Assembly (NCBI GenBank): GCA_023402175.1 | Contig: JAEXCN010000322.1 | Location: 1 to 35,748, forward strand | DNA: 35,748 bases | Reading direction: 5' to 3' | DNA from: Pseudomonadota bacterium | Lineage (GTDB): Bacteria; Myxococcota_A; Polyangia; Polyangiales; Polyangiaceae | The notes under the pieces: generated by a model | The model's input: only the letters and a program-made list of their open reading frames with translations | Database searches by the model: none | What the model was told of the DNA's origin: nothing | Made by a program: the position numbers and the translations under genes | In this document: piece by piece, positions 1 to 9,600 of the stretch | Position numbering within the stretch: position 1 is the first letter of the stretch | How the letters are laid out: every line of letters starts with the position of its first letter

Positions 1-85
1 GTCTCGCTCCGTGCCGCGCCCTGACTCGCTCAGAAATGGGGAACTGATTGACAGGGGCCCGTGCTCCCTGTTGGATTCTCTGGTC

Positions 86-865
86 GTGGGACTGCGCATC
101 GAAGTTGCCGGCGAGACGAACGTCGGCATGAAGCGGACGCACAATGAGGACAACTTCTCGATCATCGAGGAAAGTGGCCTCTACATCGTCGCTGACGGCA
201 TGGGCGGCCACGCTTCCGGTGAAGTCGCGAGCAAAATGGCGGTGGACTCCCTGAAGGAGTTCTTCTCCGCGACTGCCCAGGACCCCGAGCGGACCTGGCC
301 GTACAAGATGGACCGGTCGAAGGGGTACGAGGAGAACCGGCTCATCACCGGGATCAAGCTCGCGAACCTCCGCATCTACGAGACCGCCCAGCGCGACGCG
401 GGCAAGCGCGGCATGGGCACGACGATCGTCGTGCTCTTCGCGGTCGAGGACGGCGTCTACGTCGCCCACGTCGGCGACTCGCGCGGCTATCGCTTCCGCG
501 ACGGCAAGATCGAGCAGCTCACCGAGGACCACTCGCTGCTCAACGACTACATCAAGATGAAGCGGCTCACGGCCGAGGAGATCGCGAACTTCCCGCACAA
601 GAACGTCATCGTTCGCGCGCTCGGGATGAAGGACACGGTCAAGGTCGATACGCGCTTCGAGTCGCCGCGTGCGAACGACGTCTACCTGCTCTGCTCGGAC
701 GGGCTCTCGGGTCCGGTCGAAGATCCGGAGATGCTCGAGATCATCACGCGGCACCAGGACCTCAAGGTCGCCGCGTCGAAGATGATCGAACGCGCGAACG
801 AGAACGGCGGACCCGACAACATCACTGTGATCCTCGCGCGCTGGGTCGAAGACCGACCCGGCTGA
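86..865 (+). CDS. PP2C-family Ser/Thr protein phosphatase
   Basis: This is a soluble metal-dependent Ser/Thr phosphatase that would remove phosphates placed by Hanks-type kinases such as the two in this window. In the 259-residue form the PP2C motifs are all present and in order: RTHNEDN (17-23), VADGMGGH with metal-binding D37 and G38, GMGTT, HVGDSRGY, LLCSDGLSG and GGPDNITV near the C-terminus. There is no membrane segment. I chose the GTG at 86 because the family's first strand (LRIEVAGETNVG) begins just after it; a GTG at 11 in the same frame would add 25 residues with no domain match. The 3' end overlaps the 3' end of the convergent histidine kinase gene by 44 bp. The family call is secure and the start is not. 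Confidence 0.93.
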   Translation: MGLRIEVAGETNVGMKRTHNEDNFSIIEESGLYIVADGMGGHASGEVASKMAVDSLKEFFSATAQDPERTWPYKMDRSKGYEENRLITGIKLANLRIYETAQRDAGKRGMGTTIVVLFAVEDGVYVAHVGDSRGYRFRDGKIEQLTEDHSLLNDYIKMKRLTAEEIANFPHKNVIVRALGMKDTVKVDTRFESPRANDVYLLCSDGLSGPVEDPEMLEIITRHQDLKVAASKMIERANENGGPDNITVILARWVEDRPG

Positions 866-2273
866 GCAGCGTCGCCCCCGCGTGAGCGGCCCTCCGGCGC
901 CGTGTGAGCGCGGCCCTCGGAAGCTCGAACCAGAAGACGCTCCCCCCGCCGTCGTTCGGGAAGAATCCGACCCGTCCGCCATGCGCCTCCGCGAGGCGGC
1001 GTACCGTCGCGAGCCCGAGGCCGATGCCAGGCACCGACGAGGCGGCGCCGCGGGTGTACGGATCGAAGAGACGCTCGCTCTGCGGCGCAGGGATCCCCGG
1101 GCCCGTGTCGCGCACCTCGATGCGGACGCTGTCGCCGGCCTCGCGCGCGTGCACGTGCACGCGCCGGACCGGCGACGAGCCCATGTACTTGATCGCGTTG
1201 CCGACGAGGTTCGACACCATGCTCACGAGCACTCCAGGAGTGCACGCGACCGGTGCGGTCGTCGCCGCTTCGATCGTGAGCTCGATCGCGTTCTCCTCAG
1301 CGGAAGGACGAAGCGCCTCGACCACGTCTGCCAGCACGTCGTGCACGTCGGCCTGAGCGGTCTCCGGAGGAGGAGCACCGGACCGGGCGAAGACGAGCAG
1401 GCCGTCGACGAGCTGGGAGACACGCTGCAGCGTCCTGCTCGCCCGATCGAGCACGCCGGTCTCGACGGCCCTCGCAGGATCGCGCTTCGTGATCTCGACG
1501 GCGAGCCCGAGAGCTGCGAGGGGGCTCCGGATGTCGTGCGCCACGCGTCCGGCGAAGTGCTCCATCTCGGTCACGCGCGCCTCCATGAGGAGCGTGAATC
1601 GGTGGAGGACACGGACCATGAGCGTCGCAGCGAGCGCCGCGAGGACCGCGCTGAGGATCATCAGGACCGCGCCGAGCGATCGTGTGTGCAGGCGGAGGTC
1701 GGAGATTTCCTGTCCGAGCCGGGTCGACTCGCGAGCGTTTAGGTTCACCTCTTCGACCATGAAACCGTCGACCTGTTCGATCGCCGGCAACGTGTTCGAC
1801 GTGAGCTCGTCCTGACCGGCGCTGCGCTCTCCCCGCCGCATGTCCTGCACGACCGTGTCGATGGACGCGTTCATCTTCTTCGTGGCCGCGTCGACCTTCT
1901 GCTGGACAGCGCGTTCCCCCTCGTAGCGCGGAATGTTGAGGCACACGCCCCAGTGCTTCGCGAGCTCGTTCCGCGCGTCTTCGACGGCCCGCGTCGAAGC
2001 TTGCGTTGCAGCGGGCGTCGCGGCGTCGCTCGCGAGACGGCTGAGGGTGAGCTCGAGCTGGCGGAGCTCGGTCCGCGCGGTGGATATGCAAGAGATCGAC
2101 GGGAGCGCGAACTTCGTGATGCTGTCCGCGGCAGCGGCAATTCCGCGCGCTCGGTGCTCGGTCACGATCGTGGACGCGATGAAGCTCGCGATCGTCAGCG
2201 CGAACGAAGCGATGAGCAGCCAGACGATCCGAGTCGGCTTTCGCCCGGCACGTCTTGCGCGCGGCCCGACCAT
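822..2273 (-). CDS. Membrane sensor histidine kinase
   Basis: This 483-residue inner-membrane sensor kinase autophosphorylates on histidine and passes the phosphate to a response regulator. TM1 lies at about 16-36, an extracytoplasmic mostly helical sensor region at 37-199, TM2 at about 200-222, then the dimerisation/phosphoacceptor region with H246 (AHDIRSPLAAL). The ATP-binding domain follows, with the N box (N355, N359), G1 (DTGPGIP, 389-395) and G2 (GIGLGLA, 416-422), so all catalytic motifs are intact. The periplasmic region has no domain I can name; its helical character is like four-helix-bundle chemosensory inputs. The ATG overlaps the stop of the upstream response regulator by one base (TGATG), so the two are translationally coupled and very probably a cognate pair. 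Confidence 0.95.
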   Translation of the reverse strand: MVGPRARRAGRKPTRIVWLLIASFALTIASFIASTIVTEHRARGIAAAADSITKFALPSISCISTARTELRQLELTLSRLASDAATPAATQASTRAVEDARNELAKHWGVCLNIPRYEGERAVQQKVDAATKKMNASIDTVVQDMRRGERSAGQDELTSNTLPAIEQVDGFMVEEVNLNARESTRLGQEISDLRLHTRSLGAVLMILSAVLAALAATLMVRVLHRFTLLMEARVTEMEHFAGRVAHDIRSPLAALGLAVEITKRDPARAVETGVLDRASRTLQRVSQLVDGLLVFARSGAPPPETAQADVHDVLADVVEALRPSAEENAIELTIEAATTAPVACTPGVLVSMVSNLVGNAIKYMGSSPVRRVHVHAREAGDSVRIEVRDTGPGIPAPQSERLFDPYTRGAASSVPGIGLGLATVRRLAEAHGGRVGFFPNDGGGSVFWFELPRAALTRRRRAAHAGATLLSRVGLRPSARGSQ

Positions 2274-2668
2274 CAGAAAGCCTCCGGTCGATATCGAGGT
2301 GGTATGCGCTCCGCGTGCGCGAGCTCGATCAGCGTGAGGAGCGCGGCCGCGTCGTACGGCTTCGCGATGAAATACTTCGTCCCAACCCTCTCGGCGAGCT
2401 CTTCGAGATCGAGCGCTCCAGAGCAGAGGACGATCGGAACGTCCTCGAGCCCACGATCCTGGAAGAACATCTGCAAGGCCATCTCCGGTCCAGTCAGCAT
2501 CGGCATCTCCACATCGAGGACGACCACGTCGGGGGTTCGAGCATGGAGGAGCGCCATCCCTTTGGTGCCGTCGTTTGCGACGCGCGTCGTGTGCCCGGCC
2601 AGTTGGAGGAGCTCTCCGAGGAGCTCCGCCGTGTCCAGGTCATCGTCCACGATGAGCACGTCCGCCAT
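2273..2668 (-). CDS. Single-domain response regulator
   Basis: This 131-residue stand-alone receiver domain has the acidic pocket D8-D9-D10, phosphoacceptor D52 (LDVEMP), the Thr/Ser position at S83 (LCSGA) and the conserved lysine K103 (AKPYD). There is no output domain, so it acts by protein contact or phosphorelay. The start is the ATG at 2668: the receiver fold begins there and an AGGTGA ribosome-binding sequence lies about 7 nt upstream. The reading frame stays open for 82 codons further upstream but that part resembles nothing. It is the first gene of a pair with the histidine kinase, joined by a TGATG overlap. Confidence 0.94.
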   Translation of the reverse strand: MADVLIVDDDLDTAELLGELLQLAGHTTRVANDGTKGMALLHARTPDVVVLDVEMPMLTGPEMALQMFFQDRGLEDVPIVLCSGALDLEELAERVGTKYFIAKPYDAAALLTLIELAHAERIPPRYRPEAF

Positions 2669-2802
2669 GTGCGATTCACCTGCACGCGGCCCGCGTCGGC
2701 GGCCGTCTCGGGAGCTCGCACGAGTCGTACCGACAGCGTGTATCGCCCCGTGCCGATCTGTGGCGCGGCGATGCTCGCCAAAGCGACGATTTCGCGCGTG
2801 CG

Positions 2803-3135
2803 TTAGCGCAGGCTGAACCCAGTCGGCCCGAGCGCGAGGTACACGGCCACGATCGTGACGAGCATCACCGCTGCGATCAGCGCATAGTTCAGGCGCGATT
2901 GGCTCGTGCTCCAACCGTCGCCGTAGAACTTCCCTTTCGACCGCGTCCGGAGCTTTCGCTGGACGGAGGCGAGCAGCGCGGCATCCTTCTCCGGTGCGGG
3001 GAGCTCGTCTTCGGTCTTCGCGAGCGAGCGCTTCAATAGAGCACTCAGGGCGGGCGCGGCGTCGAGCTGAGCCAGCTCCGCCGCGGACAGCTCTTCGTCC
3101 TTCGGCGCGTCCTGCTTGTTGCTCGACTCGGTCAT
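2803..3135 (-). CDS. Small one-TM protein, putative anti-sigma factor
   Basis: This 110-residue protein has a charged, mostly helical cytoplasmic part (1-80) and one C-terminal transmembrane helix at about 84-103, ending seven residues later. Its ATG overlaps the stop of the ECF sigma gene by four bases (ATGA), the usual arrangement for a sigma/anti-sigma pair. It has no HxxxCxxC motif and no cysteine at all, so it is not a zinc-binding anti-sigma factor of the common class. The role is inferred from position, size and topology. Residues 26-62 could form the sigma-binding helices. It could instead be an unrelated small membrane protein. Confidence 0.75.
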   Translation of the reverse strand: MTESSNKQDAPKDEELSAAELAQLDAAPALSALLKRSLAKTEDELPAPEKDAALLASVQRKLRTRSKGKFYGDGWSTSQSRLNYALIAAVMLVTIVAVYLALGPTGFSLR

Positions 3136-3875
3136 CCGATCTTCTCGCCGAGCTGTCGCTCGACGATCTCCTTGAGCTGCGCTCGTGCGCGGAAGATCCT
3201 GCTCTTGACTGTACCAGCCGCGAGGCCGGTGATCTGCTCGATCTCCTCGTAGGACAGCTCCTCGACGTCGCGGAGGATGAGGCACTCGCGGAACGTCGGA
3301 TCGATCTTCAGGATCGCATCCTGGACGATCTTCTCGACCTGCTTGCCTCCGAGCGCTTCGTCGGGGCGCTCGATCGCCGCGACGTTCGCGCGGCGTGCCT
3401 CGCCGAGCGGTACCCGCTCCGCCACGGCTTCGAGCTCGTCCTGCTCGCTCGAATGGCGAACGCGCAGGTACTTCGAGCGATTCTTGCAGAGGTTCACGGC
3501 GATTCGATAGATCCACGTCGACAGCTTCGAGTCGCCGCGGAACGTGCCGATCGCCTTGAACACCTGGACGAAGACCTCCTGCGTCAGGTCCTCCGCCTCC
3601 GCCCGGTTCCCGAGCATGCGGAGGACGAGCGCGGAGACGCGCCGGCCGTACGTCTGAACGAGCTCGTTGAACGCACGTTCGTCACGCGCGACGAGGCGCT
3701 CGATCAGCTTTGCTTCGAGCTCTTCGTTCGCGAACGCCACGTCCGGCCATGGTGAACTACTATCGGGGGAAAGTGCAAAGTCGCTCCACGTGGGCTCTGC
3801 GGGCGAGAACGCTCCGTCGGAATGGACCGCGTCCGCGCCCGTGCTCGGGGCACGTGCCCGCCGGTCCGCCATCAT
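3132..3875 (-). CDS. ECF-family (RpoE-like) RNA polymerase sigma factor
   Basis: The protein is 247 residues from the ATG at 3875. Sigma region 2 is clear (FNELVQTYGRRVSALVLRML, then AEAEDLTQEVFVQVF and the STWIYRIAVNLCKN core). Region 4 is also clear, with RECLILRDVEELSYEEIEQI followed by the recognition helix GTVKSRIFRARAQLK. The N-terminal extension of about 55 residues before region 2 is Pro/Ser/Asp-rich and probably disordered. In-frame alternatives are an ATG at 3872 and a TTG at 3893. It is followed immediately by a one-TM partner with an ATGA overlap. A possible ECF-type promoter lies just upstream, which would suggest autoregulation. Confidence 0.93.
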   Translation of the reverse strand: MMADRRARAPSTGADAVHSDGAFSPAEPTWSDFALSPDSSSPWPDVAFANEELEAKLIERLVARDERAFNELVQTYGRRVSALVLRMLGNRAEAEDLTQEVFVQVFKAIGTFRGDSKLSTWIYRIAVNLCKNRSKYLRVRHSSEQDELEAVAERVPLGEARRANVAAIERPDEALGGKQVEKIVQDAILKIDPTFRECLILRDVEELSYEEIEQITGLAAGTVKSRIFRARAQLKEIVERQLGEKIG

Positions 3876-3885
3876 CGCTGCTTTT

Positions 3886-3914
3886 GCCGACAAGCCGGCT
3901 CGGAGAAAGTTTCC
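3886..3914 (-). promoter_or_regulatory. Possible ECF-type promoter of the sigma gene
   Basis: On the minus strand GGAAAC (3914-3909) and GTCGGC (3891-3886) are separated by 17 bp, resembling the GGAAC / GTC pattern of many ECF-dependent promoters. Transcription would begin close to the ATG at 3875, giving an almost leaderless message, which fits the lack of a ribosome-binding sequence there. This is a motif match only. Confidence 0.3.
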
Positions 3915-3995
3915 AGGTCCGGCGACAGAGCGCCTTCGACCGATCCAGGGCTGATTCTTCGCGCTTTTCGCCGAGGGCGGGCAGCGGGGTGCGAC

Positions 3996-4931
3996 TCAGA
4001 ACGAGGCGGTGAGTGAGACGACGCCCCCGCCGCGCCGCGGCGCGGTGCCGAGGGAGGCCCGGTTCGGCCCCGGGGCGCTCGTCCACAAGAGCCAACCGCC
4101 CACGGCGGCGAAGGTCGCTCCTCCGACGAACGCGATCGTCGCGGCCGTCGCTTGGTCGTGGACGGCCGGATCGCGCTCGTCACCGGTGATGGCGAGGACG
4201 CCGAACGTCGTCCCGACGATCGCTCCTGTCGCTCCGAGGCCGAGGCCGACGAGCCCGAGCAGTCGTCGAGACGAATCCACGGCAGGACCGGGTGACGATG
4301 GCGCCGGTGCTTCGTCGGCGAGGCGCGGGATGTAGACGAGCTGATCGCTCGGCGACGACGTCACTCGGAAGGCGACGGTCGTCCGTTGCTTGCCCGGAGC
4401 GGTCACCGCGAGGCGATGCTCTCCAGGATCGAGATAGAGCGGCAGGTACCAGCGCGTCTCGGGTACGGGCTCTCCGTCGATGTCGATCCCGTCGATCGCG
4501 CGGTCCGTCGGGAGCTGCAGGACGACGCGAGGCAGCTTGGGTTCGAGCGACCGAACGTGCTGCGTCGCGAACTCGTACCGATCGCGCTGGTTGTTCTGCG
4601 TGGCCCACGCGGCGGCGTGTGCGAACTCGTGCCAGGCCGTCACGGGCTTGCCGATCGTCTCGTGGCAGAGCGCGAGGTTCAGGAGCGTCCCGAGCTTCGG
4701 CCCGAGCTTCAGGCTCTCGGAGAAATCCTCGCACGCGCCGGCGTAGTCGCCGCTGTCGAACTTCTTCTCCCCCGAACGGAACAGCCGATCGGCACGGGCT
4801 TCGGTCGAGAGCGGAGGCGAAGGCTGTTCCGCGAATGCGCGCGAGGGCAGGAGCACCGCGAGCAGCATCACGGCCGCCGACCGCGAGCGCCACGGGGTAC
4901 CGCATGGTCGAGCACCTAGGAACGGGATCAT
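3996..4931 (-). CDS. Exported TPR/PEGA-domain membrane protein
   Basis: The protein has 311 residues. A signal sequence (about 14-34) is followed by a likely cleavage after AFA. A TPR-like helical region (about 43-125) contains the typical myxobacterial pattern of a single protein unit with EDFSESLKLGPKLGTLLNLA. A PEGA-type beta region follows (about 130-205, with DGIDIDGEPVP and YLDPGEHRLAVTAPG), then two hydrophobic segments near the C-terminus. It is probably anchored in the envelope and may bind a cell-wall component or a partner protein. Its ATG overlaps the stop of the upstream kinase gene by four bases, so the two are coupled. The protein at 23102-24100 has the same architecture. The long open frame upstream of 4931 is antisense shadow of the kinase gene. 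Confidence 0.88.
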   Translation of the reverse strand: MIPFLGARPCGTPWRSRSAAVMLLAVLLPSRAFAEQPSPPLSTEARADRLFRSGEKKFDSGDYAGACEDFSESLKLGPKLGTLLNLALCHETIGKPVTAWHEFAHAAAWATQNNQRDRYEFATQHVRSLEPKLPRVVLQLPTDRAIDGIDIDGEPVPETRWYLPLYLDPGEHRLAVTAPGKQRTTVAFRVTSSPSDQLVYIPRLADEAPAPSSPGPAVDSSRRLLGLVGLGLGATGAIVGTTFGVLAITGDERDPAVHDQATAATIAFVGGATFAAVGGWLLWTSAPGPNRASLGTAPRRGGGVVSLTASF

Positions 4932-6346
4932 TCGCGCGAGTTGAGGAATTTCGGACGCTGAGGCTTCGGCATCTTGGTCGAGCCGCGCGGACGTTGCACG
5001 CTCTTGTCGCCGCTCGGCGACGGCGGAAGCTCCATGACGACCGGCGGCTCCTCGGCATCCGCGCTGTCGGGCCGCTCGTCCGGCGCGCTCGTCGGTACTT
5101 CCGGCGCCGTCGTCGGCGTCGCCTCCACGGGCGTCGTCCGGTGCTCGGCCGCCGAGGATGAGCGCGTCAGGCGTACGGCGCCGAACGTGCTCACGCCCAG
5201 GACGGCGATGAGCGCAAGCGCCACGGCGGCGGCAAGGATCGGTGAGCGCTGCGCGAAGTGCGCAAGGCGCGTCCGCACGCCGTCCTCGATCGTCGCTCCC
5301 CCGTCCTTCGGCTTCAAGATGACCGGCGCGGGAGCGCTGATCGTCGCCATCGTGCGCGCCCGAGACGCTGCCGCTTCGATCGCGTCGACGATTCGCCGAG
5401 TCTCGATCGGCGTCATCGGCGTGCGCATCTGTTTCGCACGCGCGAGCACTTGCTCGGCGCGTTCGACCATCGGCATCTGGGCCTCGCTGCCGAACGGAGC
5501 GAGCGCACGCGCGAGCTGCCCGACGTCCTCCCAGCGTTCGCTCGGCGAGCGCCGAAGGCAGCGCGCGATGATGTCCGAGACCTCGCGCGGGATCTTCGGA
5601 TCCTTGTCGGCGAGCGGAACGGGCTCTTTCTCGAGGATGGCGGCGAAGATCTCGCCGACACCTGCGCCGTCGAACGGCGGCTCGCCCGCGAGCAGCTCGT
5701 ACGCGCAGATTCCGATCGACCAGATGTCCGCCCGGCCATCGATGTCCGGCGCGTTGCGGAGCTGCTCGGGGGACATGTACACGGGCGATCCGAGCACGTG
5801 TTGGCCTGTGAGCTTCTTGTCTTCGGGCTTCCCGTGCACCGTCTTCGAGATGCCGAAGTCGAGGACCTTGATCGCATTCGACCCGTCGGGCCGGCACGCA
5901 AGGAACAGGTTCGAAGGCTTCAGGTCGCGATGGACGATGTTCGCTGCATGCGCGTGCGCGAGGCCTTCGAGCGCTTGCACGACGTAGTCCACGGCCTCGG
6001 GCACGGAGAGCGTCTTCTGCAGCTCGAGCAGCTCCTCCAGGTCGCATCCCTCGAGGTACTCCATGACCAGGAACGGGGAGCCGGTCGCGGTCGTGCCTGC
6101 ATCGAGGACGCGCGCCACGTGCTCCGAATCGATCTTCGCGGCCGCGCGTGCCTCTCGGGCGAAGCGCTCGACGATGGCCTCCGAGGTGACCGCGTCGGGA
6201 AGCAGGATCTTGACCGCGACGCGCTGCTTCAGGACGAGGTGCTCGGCAGCGTAGACGATGCCCATCCCGCCTTCGCCCGCCACTTTGTCGAGGCGGTACT
6301 TGCCGGCGATGACATCGCCGATCTTGGGCATTCCGATGTCGGCCAC
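4928..6346 (-). CDS. Transmembrane Ser/Thr protein kinase (Hanks type)
   Basis: This 472-residue kinase has its domain at about 16-285. It shows the glycine loop GEGGMGIVYAA, catalytic lysine K46 (AVKILL), E65, the catalytic loop HRDLKPSN (H139, D141), DFG at 163-165 and the activation-segment end SPVYMSPEQ, so it should be active. A juxtamembrane linker leads to a single TM helix at about 365-388 and a short Pro/Thr-rich extracytoplasmic tail of about 85 residues without a recognisable sensor domain. The start drawn is GTG at 6346; an in-frame ATG at 6331 is an alternative five residues inside. It is the first gene of a two-gene unit with the TPR/PEGA protein. Confidence 0.95.
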   Translation of the reverse strand: MADIGMPKIGDVIAGKYRLDKVAGEGGMGIVYAAEHLVLKQRVAVKILLPDAVTSEAIVERFAREARAAAKIDSEHVARVLDAGTTATGSPFLVMEYLEGCDLEELLELQKTLSVPEAVDYVVQALEGLAHAHAANIVHRDLKPSNLFLACRPDGSNAIKVLDFGISKTVHGKPEDKKLTGQHVLGSPVYMSPEQLRNAPDIDGRADIWSIGICAYELLAGEPPFDGAGVGEIFAAILEKEPVPLADKDPKIPREVSDIIARCLRRSPSERWEDVGQLARALAPFGSEAQMPMVERAEQVLARAKQMRTPMTPIETRRIVDAIEAAASRARTMATISAPAPVILKPKDGGATIEDGVRTRLAHFAQRSPILAAAVALALIAVLGVSTFGAVRLTRSSSAAEHRTTPVEATPTTAPEVPTSAPDERPDSADAEEPPVVMELPPSPSGDKSVQRPRGSTKMPKPQRPKFLNSRE

Positions 6347-6651
6347 GCTGAGGGAGATCGCGCCGTCGGGGCGTGATTCGCCAAGCGAGAGTATACGCTG
6401 CCGCGGTGCCCGGCCCCATGGCTCATTTCAATGCGCGGCTACCGCGATGGGTCAGCGGTGGGGTGTGTGGTCAACCGGAACGCCGTAGCGCATTTCGCCC
6501 CACGACCGGGCGACGCTCGGTCTCTGTTCCCGCTCCCGCCCCGTCTCCCGCTCCGCTCCCGCCCCGTCTCCCGTCTCGTTTTCCCGAATGGGACATGACG
6601 GCGCGATTCTTGGAGCTTTTGGTCGCGACGCGGGGGCGCTAGAGGTGGGCC
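6347..6651. other. Divergent intergenic region, kinase versus GH13 gene
   Basis: This 305-bp region separates two divergent genes and should hold promoters for both. I see no convincing sigma-70 or sigma-54 elements. It contains a pyrimidine-rich stretch with an exact 20-bp direct repeat. A ribosome-binding sequence (AGAGGTG, 6641-6647) precedes the ATG at 6652. Confidence 0.7.
6531..6573 (+). repeat. Exact 20-bp direct repeat, 23-bp period
   Basis: The 20-mer at 6531-6550 recurs exactly at 6554-6573, separated by CTC. Both copies are C/T-rich on the plus strand, giving a polypurine/polypyrimidine tract about 80 bp upstream of the GH13 start codon. It may be an operator, a triplex-prone tract or simple slippage. 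Confidence 0.85.
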
Positions 6652-9600
6652 ATGCACGCACGAAAGACGGCACGAGACGCGTTCTTTTCCTCGAAGGAAG
6701 ATGACCGCTTCTTTGCGCCGCGTCGGGGCGACATCGTTTTCCAGGACAGCGCGGCCGTTCGCGCCTTCGCTGACCGCGTCAATCGCGTCGAAGGACGACC
6801 GCCGCATGCGGAGATCCGCCCCGCGGAGCTCGCCGCGATGGCGCTCGTGCACGAGGTCTTCCACGTCGTCGTCGAGCGTTACCGCGAGCGCCATGCGGAC
6901 AGCTTCGCGCGGCTCGTCTCCGCCCTCGATGCTTCGCTCGGAGGGCAGGCGCGCCAGGTCGTGCTCGACTTCCTCGGAACGTTCCCACCTCCAGCCGTGT
7001 ACCGCACGCAGAAGGGGGAGGGCGACGACACACCGGCCAGGCACCTCGAACGCTCCGGTCCGAACGCGGAGATCGAGATCGACGAAGAGCTGATCCTGCT
7101 GTGGGTGACGAACCAGAACTCGGCGTACGACCCGGTCCGCACGATCGTGACGGACGTGGAGCTCGGTCCGACGTACCAGGCGTTCGTCGCGCAGACGCGC
7201 GAGTTCTTCGCGAACGAGCCTGCGTTCGGACCGAAAGGTGAGACGCTCGTCGATCTGCTCCTCGCGCCCGGGCGCGCGCATCCGACGTCGATCTTCGCGC
7301 AGCTCGAGTACATGGAGCGCGCGTGGGGCGAGGCGCTCGGCCTCGACAAGCTCCCGCTCTGGCGGCGGCTTGCATGGGCGCGCGATCTCCGGACGGAGGA
7401 GGGCAAGTGGTTCCAGCGCGGCGGCCCCGGACCGGGCGAGCCGCTCCTCGAGGCGATGCAGTTCGGGCCCAAGCAGGACGAGGAGGTGGCGCGCTTCAGC
7501 CCCGACTTGAACTGGATGCCGAACGTCGTCCTCATCGCGAAGAGCGTCTACGTCTGGCTCGATCAGCTCGCGAAGAAGTACGGGCGCGACATCAACCGGC
7601 TCGATCAGATCCCCGACGAGGAGCTCGACCTGCTCGCCTCACGTGGGCTCAACGGCCTCTGGCTCATCGGTCTTTTCGAGCGCAGCGATGCCTCGCGCAA
7701 GGTCAAACAGATGCGCGGCGATCACGACGCGCTCGCGAGCGCGTATTCGCTGAAGCGTTACGACATCGCCAACGAGCTCGGCGGATACCAGGCGTACCAA
7801 AACCTGAAGAGCCGCGCATGGCAGCGCGGGCTCCGCCTCGCGGCCGACATGGTCCCGAACCACGTCGGCATCGACGGTGACTGGGTCATCGACCACCCCG
7901 ACTGGTTCCTCCAGACGCGTACGCCTCCGTTCCCGGCGTACCGCTTCGGCGGACCGAACCTCGCGGACAACAACCGCGTCAGCGTCTTCCTCGAGGAGGG
8001 CTACTGGAACAAGACCGATGCTGCCGTCGTGTTCCGTCGCCATGACGATTGGAGCGGTGAGGACCGCTACATCTATCACGGCAACGACGGCACGAGCATG
8101 CCGTGGAACGACACCGCGCAGCTCGACTACTTGAACCCGGAGGTCCGTCGGGCGGTCATCGAGACGATCCTCCACGTTGCTCGGATGTTCCCCATCATCC
8201 GCTTCGACGCAGCGATGACGCTCGCGAAGCGGCACATCCAGCGCCTCTGGTATCCGCTACCGGGGCAGGGCGGCTCGATCCCGTCGCGCGCCGACTACGC
8301 GATGACGCAAGAGGAGTTCGACCGCGCGATTCCGGTCGAGTTCTGGCGCGAGGTCGTCGACGAGGTCGCTGCGCGCGCGCCGGACACACTGCTGCTCGCC
8401 GAGGCGTTCTGGATGATGGAGGGCTACTTCGTCCGGACGCTCGGGATGCACCGTGTCTACAACTCGGCGTTCATGAACATGCTGAAGCGCGAGGAGAACG
8501 AGAAGTACCGCGCGACGATCACGAACGTCCTCGACTTCGATCCCGAGATCCTCAAGCGCTTCGTCAACTTCATGAACAACCCGGACGAGGAGACCGCGGT
8601 CGCTCAGTTCGGTGACGACGACAAGTACTTCGGCGTCTGCGTCCTCATGGCGACGATGCCCGGCCTGCCGATGTTCGGTCACGGGCAGATCGAGGGCCTG
8701 CACGAGAAGTACGGAATGGAATACCGGCGCGCGCGCTGGGACGAGAAGCCGAACGAGGCGCTCGTCCGGCGGCACGAGCGCGAGATCTTCCCGCTCTTGC
8801 ACAAGCGCTATCTGTTCAGCGGCGTCGAGCACTTCGCGCTCTACGACTTCGTGACCGACGGCGGGCACCTCGATCACGACGTGTTCGCGTATTCGAACGG
8901 CGTGGGCAGCGAGCGCGCGCTCGTCGTCTACAACAACAAGTTCAAGACCACGCGCGGACGGATCTGGCGGAGCACGCACCGCGGGAACGTCGCGCAGGAG
9001 CTCGACATCGATCCGACGCGAGGCGAGTGGCTCGTCATCCGTGACATCCCGCAAGGCGTCGAATACCTCCGCCCCGCACGCGACATCGTCGAGGACGGGC
9101 TCGTCTGGGAGCTCCAGGCGTTCAAGTACCACGTGCTCTCCGGCTTCCGTCCCGTCACGGCGACGCGCGAGCTTCCGTACGATCGACTCGCCGCGGAGCT
9201 CGCGGGGCGCGGAGTTCCGGACGTCGAACGAGCGGTGAGGGAGCTCTATCTGAGGCCGGTCCACGCCCCGCTCCGCGAGGCCACCTCGAAGGGACACATC
9301 GAGTATCTCGCGTCGCAGCTCGAGACGGAGAGCGACGACGCTGCGCGCGCCGCGCTCGAGGAGCGGCTCGGTCACGTCGCCGACGGGCTCGATTGGATGC
9401 TCTCGCAGCGCTCGGGGCGCGACGTCGACGTCGATCGCGACGAGGCCCTCCGCGTAGCGGGCGACCGCTTCGCGACGCTGCACACCGTCGTGCGCGCGAT
9501 GACCGACGAGGCCGCGAAGCCAGCCAAGGCGACCGATGCGGCCGCGATGGGAGCGAGCGCGACGAACGGCACGAAACGGACGAAGATGGTCGACGGCGTC

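Noticed and set aside
4932..6419. Upstream extension of the TPR/PEGA frame to 6419
   Set aside because: The extension is an Arg/Ala-rich frame over the kinase gene. The signal peptide and the ATGA overlap place the start at 4931.
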